DNA of 64,000 nucleotides from positions 1 to 64,000 of the forward strand of contig OMXA01000005.1 in assembly GCA_900314905.1 (NCBI GenBank). The letters run 5' to 3'. The notes beneath the pieces are model-generated. The model had not been told where the DNA came from and searched no databases. It was given only the letters and a program-made list of their open reading frames with translations. Each line of letters starts with the position of its first letter. Within the stretch, counting starts at the first letter, position 1. Below are positions 62,407 to 64,000 of this stretch, one piece after another. The DNA comes from an uncultured Erysipelotrichaceae bacterium. GTDB lineage: Bacteria; Bacillota_I; Bacilli_A; Erysipelotrichales; Erysipelotrichaceae. The translations under genes and the position numbers were made by a program.

Positions 62407-64000
62407 ATGAATCAGAAAAATGTGATGTTCCTGGTGATTGACGCATGCAATGCGGATTATCTGGGATCGAAAGACTATAAGCCGTCCTGCAGTCCGTTCC
62501 TGGACTCGCTTTCCAAGCGTTCCCATACGTTCAGCAATGTGTTTTCTTCAGGTCCTTATACAGAAGCGGCCATGATGGAACTGATGGCAGGATATCGTGT
62601 GCTGGATCATAACAGTTTCATCGAGAACCTGCAGTTTGCCCCGAAGACGGTGCTTGAGATGTTCCATGAACATGGCTATGAGACATACTCGATCATCGGA
62701 TGTTTCTCGGATTATATCTCATTTTTCCGCGGCCTGGATCATCCGGCGATCTGCGCTGCTCCTTCCTATCGGAATCTCTATTACGGAAGAATCCGTTTCT
62801 ACCGGGAGCTGTATCTGAACCATGCGCTTCCGGAAGCGAAGTATCAGATCATGAAAGACCTCATGAAGCATTATTTCGAGGGCTATGAGTGGTTTCTGAA
62901 CGACTATCTGAATCATGGATATGCGACGAAGTTCATTGTGCGCCCGGATCTTTCTCTGGAAGATGTCCGGAAGAAGCAGAATGGCATTCTGGAAGAACAG
63001 AGAGTATTTGAATCCGATCCGGATGCGTATCTGGAAGACATGCTCAAGCAAGGCGAGGGGCATCGCCTGTTTTCGCTGGAATTCGGCGGAAACTGGGTGG
63101 AGTCTGAGAAGATGCGCAGCCTGATCAATGAGATGATCGATCAGTATTCGGATACCATCGCCCGCATGCGCAGACTTCAGATTCATGGCAACCGGAAATA
63201 TATCGGCGGCATGGTGCCAAATGCCTTCCGGCAGGCAGGAACCGCTCTGAAGATGACCGGGAAGCTGCTTGCGTCCCGTACGATGAATATGCCGCGCTTC
63301 AAGGATGCTGTCGGCATGCCGGTACTGGAGCTGTCTATCTACAATGATTATGTTCTGAACCATGTGCTGAAGAAAGACATCAATTATCGCAAGATCAAGA
63401 CAGGGCCATGCGCAAAGGATATGTATGATCATTTCCTGGATTGGTATGATACCCGGTATACGCATGAGAAACCGTTCTATGCTTATATCCATATCGATGA
63501 TATTCATATGAATCCCATTCCGTTCTCTTTCACGGAAGACCGCGAGCTGCTGGAGAGAGAGTTTGCATACATGAAGCAGTATGTCGATTCTCTGGATGAC
63601 CGGTACCATGGCAACATCATGTATGATGTCGGCATTCATCATGTGGATGAAAAGATCCGCCTGTTCACGGAAGAACTGCAGAAGCGGGGAATTCTGGAGA
63701 ATACGGAGCTCATTGTCACGGCGGATCATGGCTATTATTATTCCTATAATCATTTCCGCAAGGATTCTATCGGGAATCTGTATCGGGAGAATTTTCATAT
63801 TCCGCTGATCTGGCATGAGCCTGGTCAGACAGCTCCTTCTTCTGATTCTTCATTTCATGCGGAGAGGGATATTCCTTATACGCTGGCTGAACATCTCGGC
63901 ATGAAGCCGCATGAGAGCTGGCAGGGAGAGAACCTGTTCACTTCAGAAGGAAGACCCTGCATTCTTTCAGAGTATCCGGGAAGGGGGTCTCCCGATCTGG
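62407..64000 (+). CDS. Sulfatase/LtaS-superfamily enzyme (partial, runs off window)
   Basis: 531 codons visible, open at the right edge. NVMFLVIDACNADYLGSKDYKPSCSPFLDSLSKRSHTF carries the first metal aspartate (D12). GPYTEAAMMELMAGYR puts a threonine (T52) at the nucleophile position, as in LtaS and phosphoethanolamine transferases rather than Cys-type sulfatases. FYAYIHIDDIHMNP and IVTADHGYYYSYNHF give further metal ligands. Lacks N-terminal helices, so it is cytosolic or exported otherwise. Could be a phosphotransferase or phosphatase/sulfatase for the glycan. An in-frame ATG at 62344 (ATGA overlap) is an alternative start adding 21 residues. Confidence 0.8.
   Translation, partial: MNQKNVMFLVIDACNADYLGSKDYKPSCSPFLDSLSKRSHTFSNVFSSGPYTEAAMMELMAGYRVLDHNSFIENLQFAPKTVLEMFHEHGYETYSIIGCFSDYISFFRGLDHPAICAAPSYRNLYYGRIRFYRELYLNHALPEAKYQIMKDLMKHYFEGYEWFLNDYLNHGYATKFIVRPDLSLEDVRKKQNGILEEQRVFESDPDAYLEDMLKQGEGHRLFSLEFGGNWVESEKMRSLINEMIDQYSDTIARMRRLQIHGNRKYIGGMVPNAFRQAGTALKMTGKLLASRTMNMPRFKDAVGMPVLELSIYNDYVLNHVLKKDINYRKIKTGPCAKDMYDHFLDWYDTRYTHEKPFYAYIHIDDIHMNPIPFSFTEDRELLEREFAYMKQYVDSLDDRYHGNIMYDVGIHHVDEKIRLFTEELQKRGILENTELIVTADHGYYYSYNHFRKDSIGNLYRENFHIPLIWHEPGQTAPSSDSSFHAERDIPYTLAEHLGMKPHESWQGENLFTSEGRPCILSEYPGRGSPDL

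Noticed and set aside
62719..63816. 365-codon minus-strand frame at the right edge
   Set aside because: Antisense of the sulfatase/LtaS-like gene, whose metal-binding motifs are convincing.

Overview
The window is a 64-kb piece of a low-to-mid-GC Bacillota (Firmicutes) chromosome. The evidence is HrcA/CIRCE-type control of groESL, Gram-positive-style ribosome-binding sites, and relatives of YfhO, DUF2304, DUF6056, DUF6625 and EpsG. An Erysipelotrichales-like host is my best guess, but that is inference. There are no rRNA, tRNA or CRISPR features. Most of the window is a very large surface-polysaccharide / cell-envelope glycan locus.

Layout. (1) 1-1.3 kb: the left edge carries the start of a minus-strand UDP-glucose dehydrogenase fused behind an XRE-type DNA-binding domain. 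Divergent from it is a small double-HTH protein, with three copies of an operator-like motif between them, followed by the C-terminal stub of a sugar-nucleotide epimerase. (2) 1.3-12.4 kb: a visibly AT-richer, IS-littered accessory segment. It holds a decayed IS66 transposase, a frameshifted IS110-family element with a structured 3' non-coding region, a Wzy/WaaL-like protein, a DUF6056-like membrane protein, an isolated yhfU-yhfT pair, a second IS110 fragment, and an unusual 416-aa protein joining a defence-type sensor fold to a coiled coil. (3) 12.4-19.5 kb: nucleotide-sugar genes (IspD/TarI-like cytidylyltransferase, ATP-grasp enzyme, WecB), a 576-aa HTH protein of unknown function, and groES-groEL behind two CIRCE operators. 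(4) 19.5-38.2 kb: a long, tightly overlapping plus-strand glycan operon with two polymerase/ligase candidates, a GT10 fucosyltransferase, GT2 and GT4 enzymes, a flippase, a second ATP-grasp enzyme, a DegT-type aminotransferase and acyltransferases. (5) 38.2-55.8 kb: a second flippase (minus strand), the polyprenyl-phosphate sugar transferase that would start glycan assembly, GT4 enzymes, and a run of large GT-C-like membrane proteins ending in a convergent YfhO. (6) 55.9-64 kb: a GtrII-like transferase, a DUF6056 protein, a HAD phosphatase, an MBOAT acyltransferase with an SGNH partner, and the start of a sulfatase/LtaS-superfamily enzyme that runs off the right edge.

How it fits together (inference). 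Ugd and the lost epimerase would supply uronic acids, WecB UDP-ManNAc, the cytidylyltransferase a CDP-activated unit, and the DegT aminotransferase (perhaps with an ATP-grasp ligase) an amino sugar. The phosphoglycosyltransferase would prime undecaprenyl phosphate; soluble GTs extend the unit; flippases and polymerases export and join it. GT-C proteins, YfhO, GtrII and the MBOAT/SGNH pair would decorate the glycan outside the cell. Two flippases and three polymerase/ligase candidates suggest more than one glycan, or a locus assembled by repeated acquisition. Several genes are broken (IS66, IS110 twice, epimerase, two GT-C proteins), so the locus is in active turnover.
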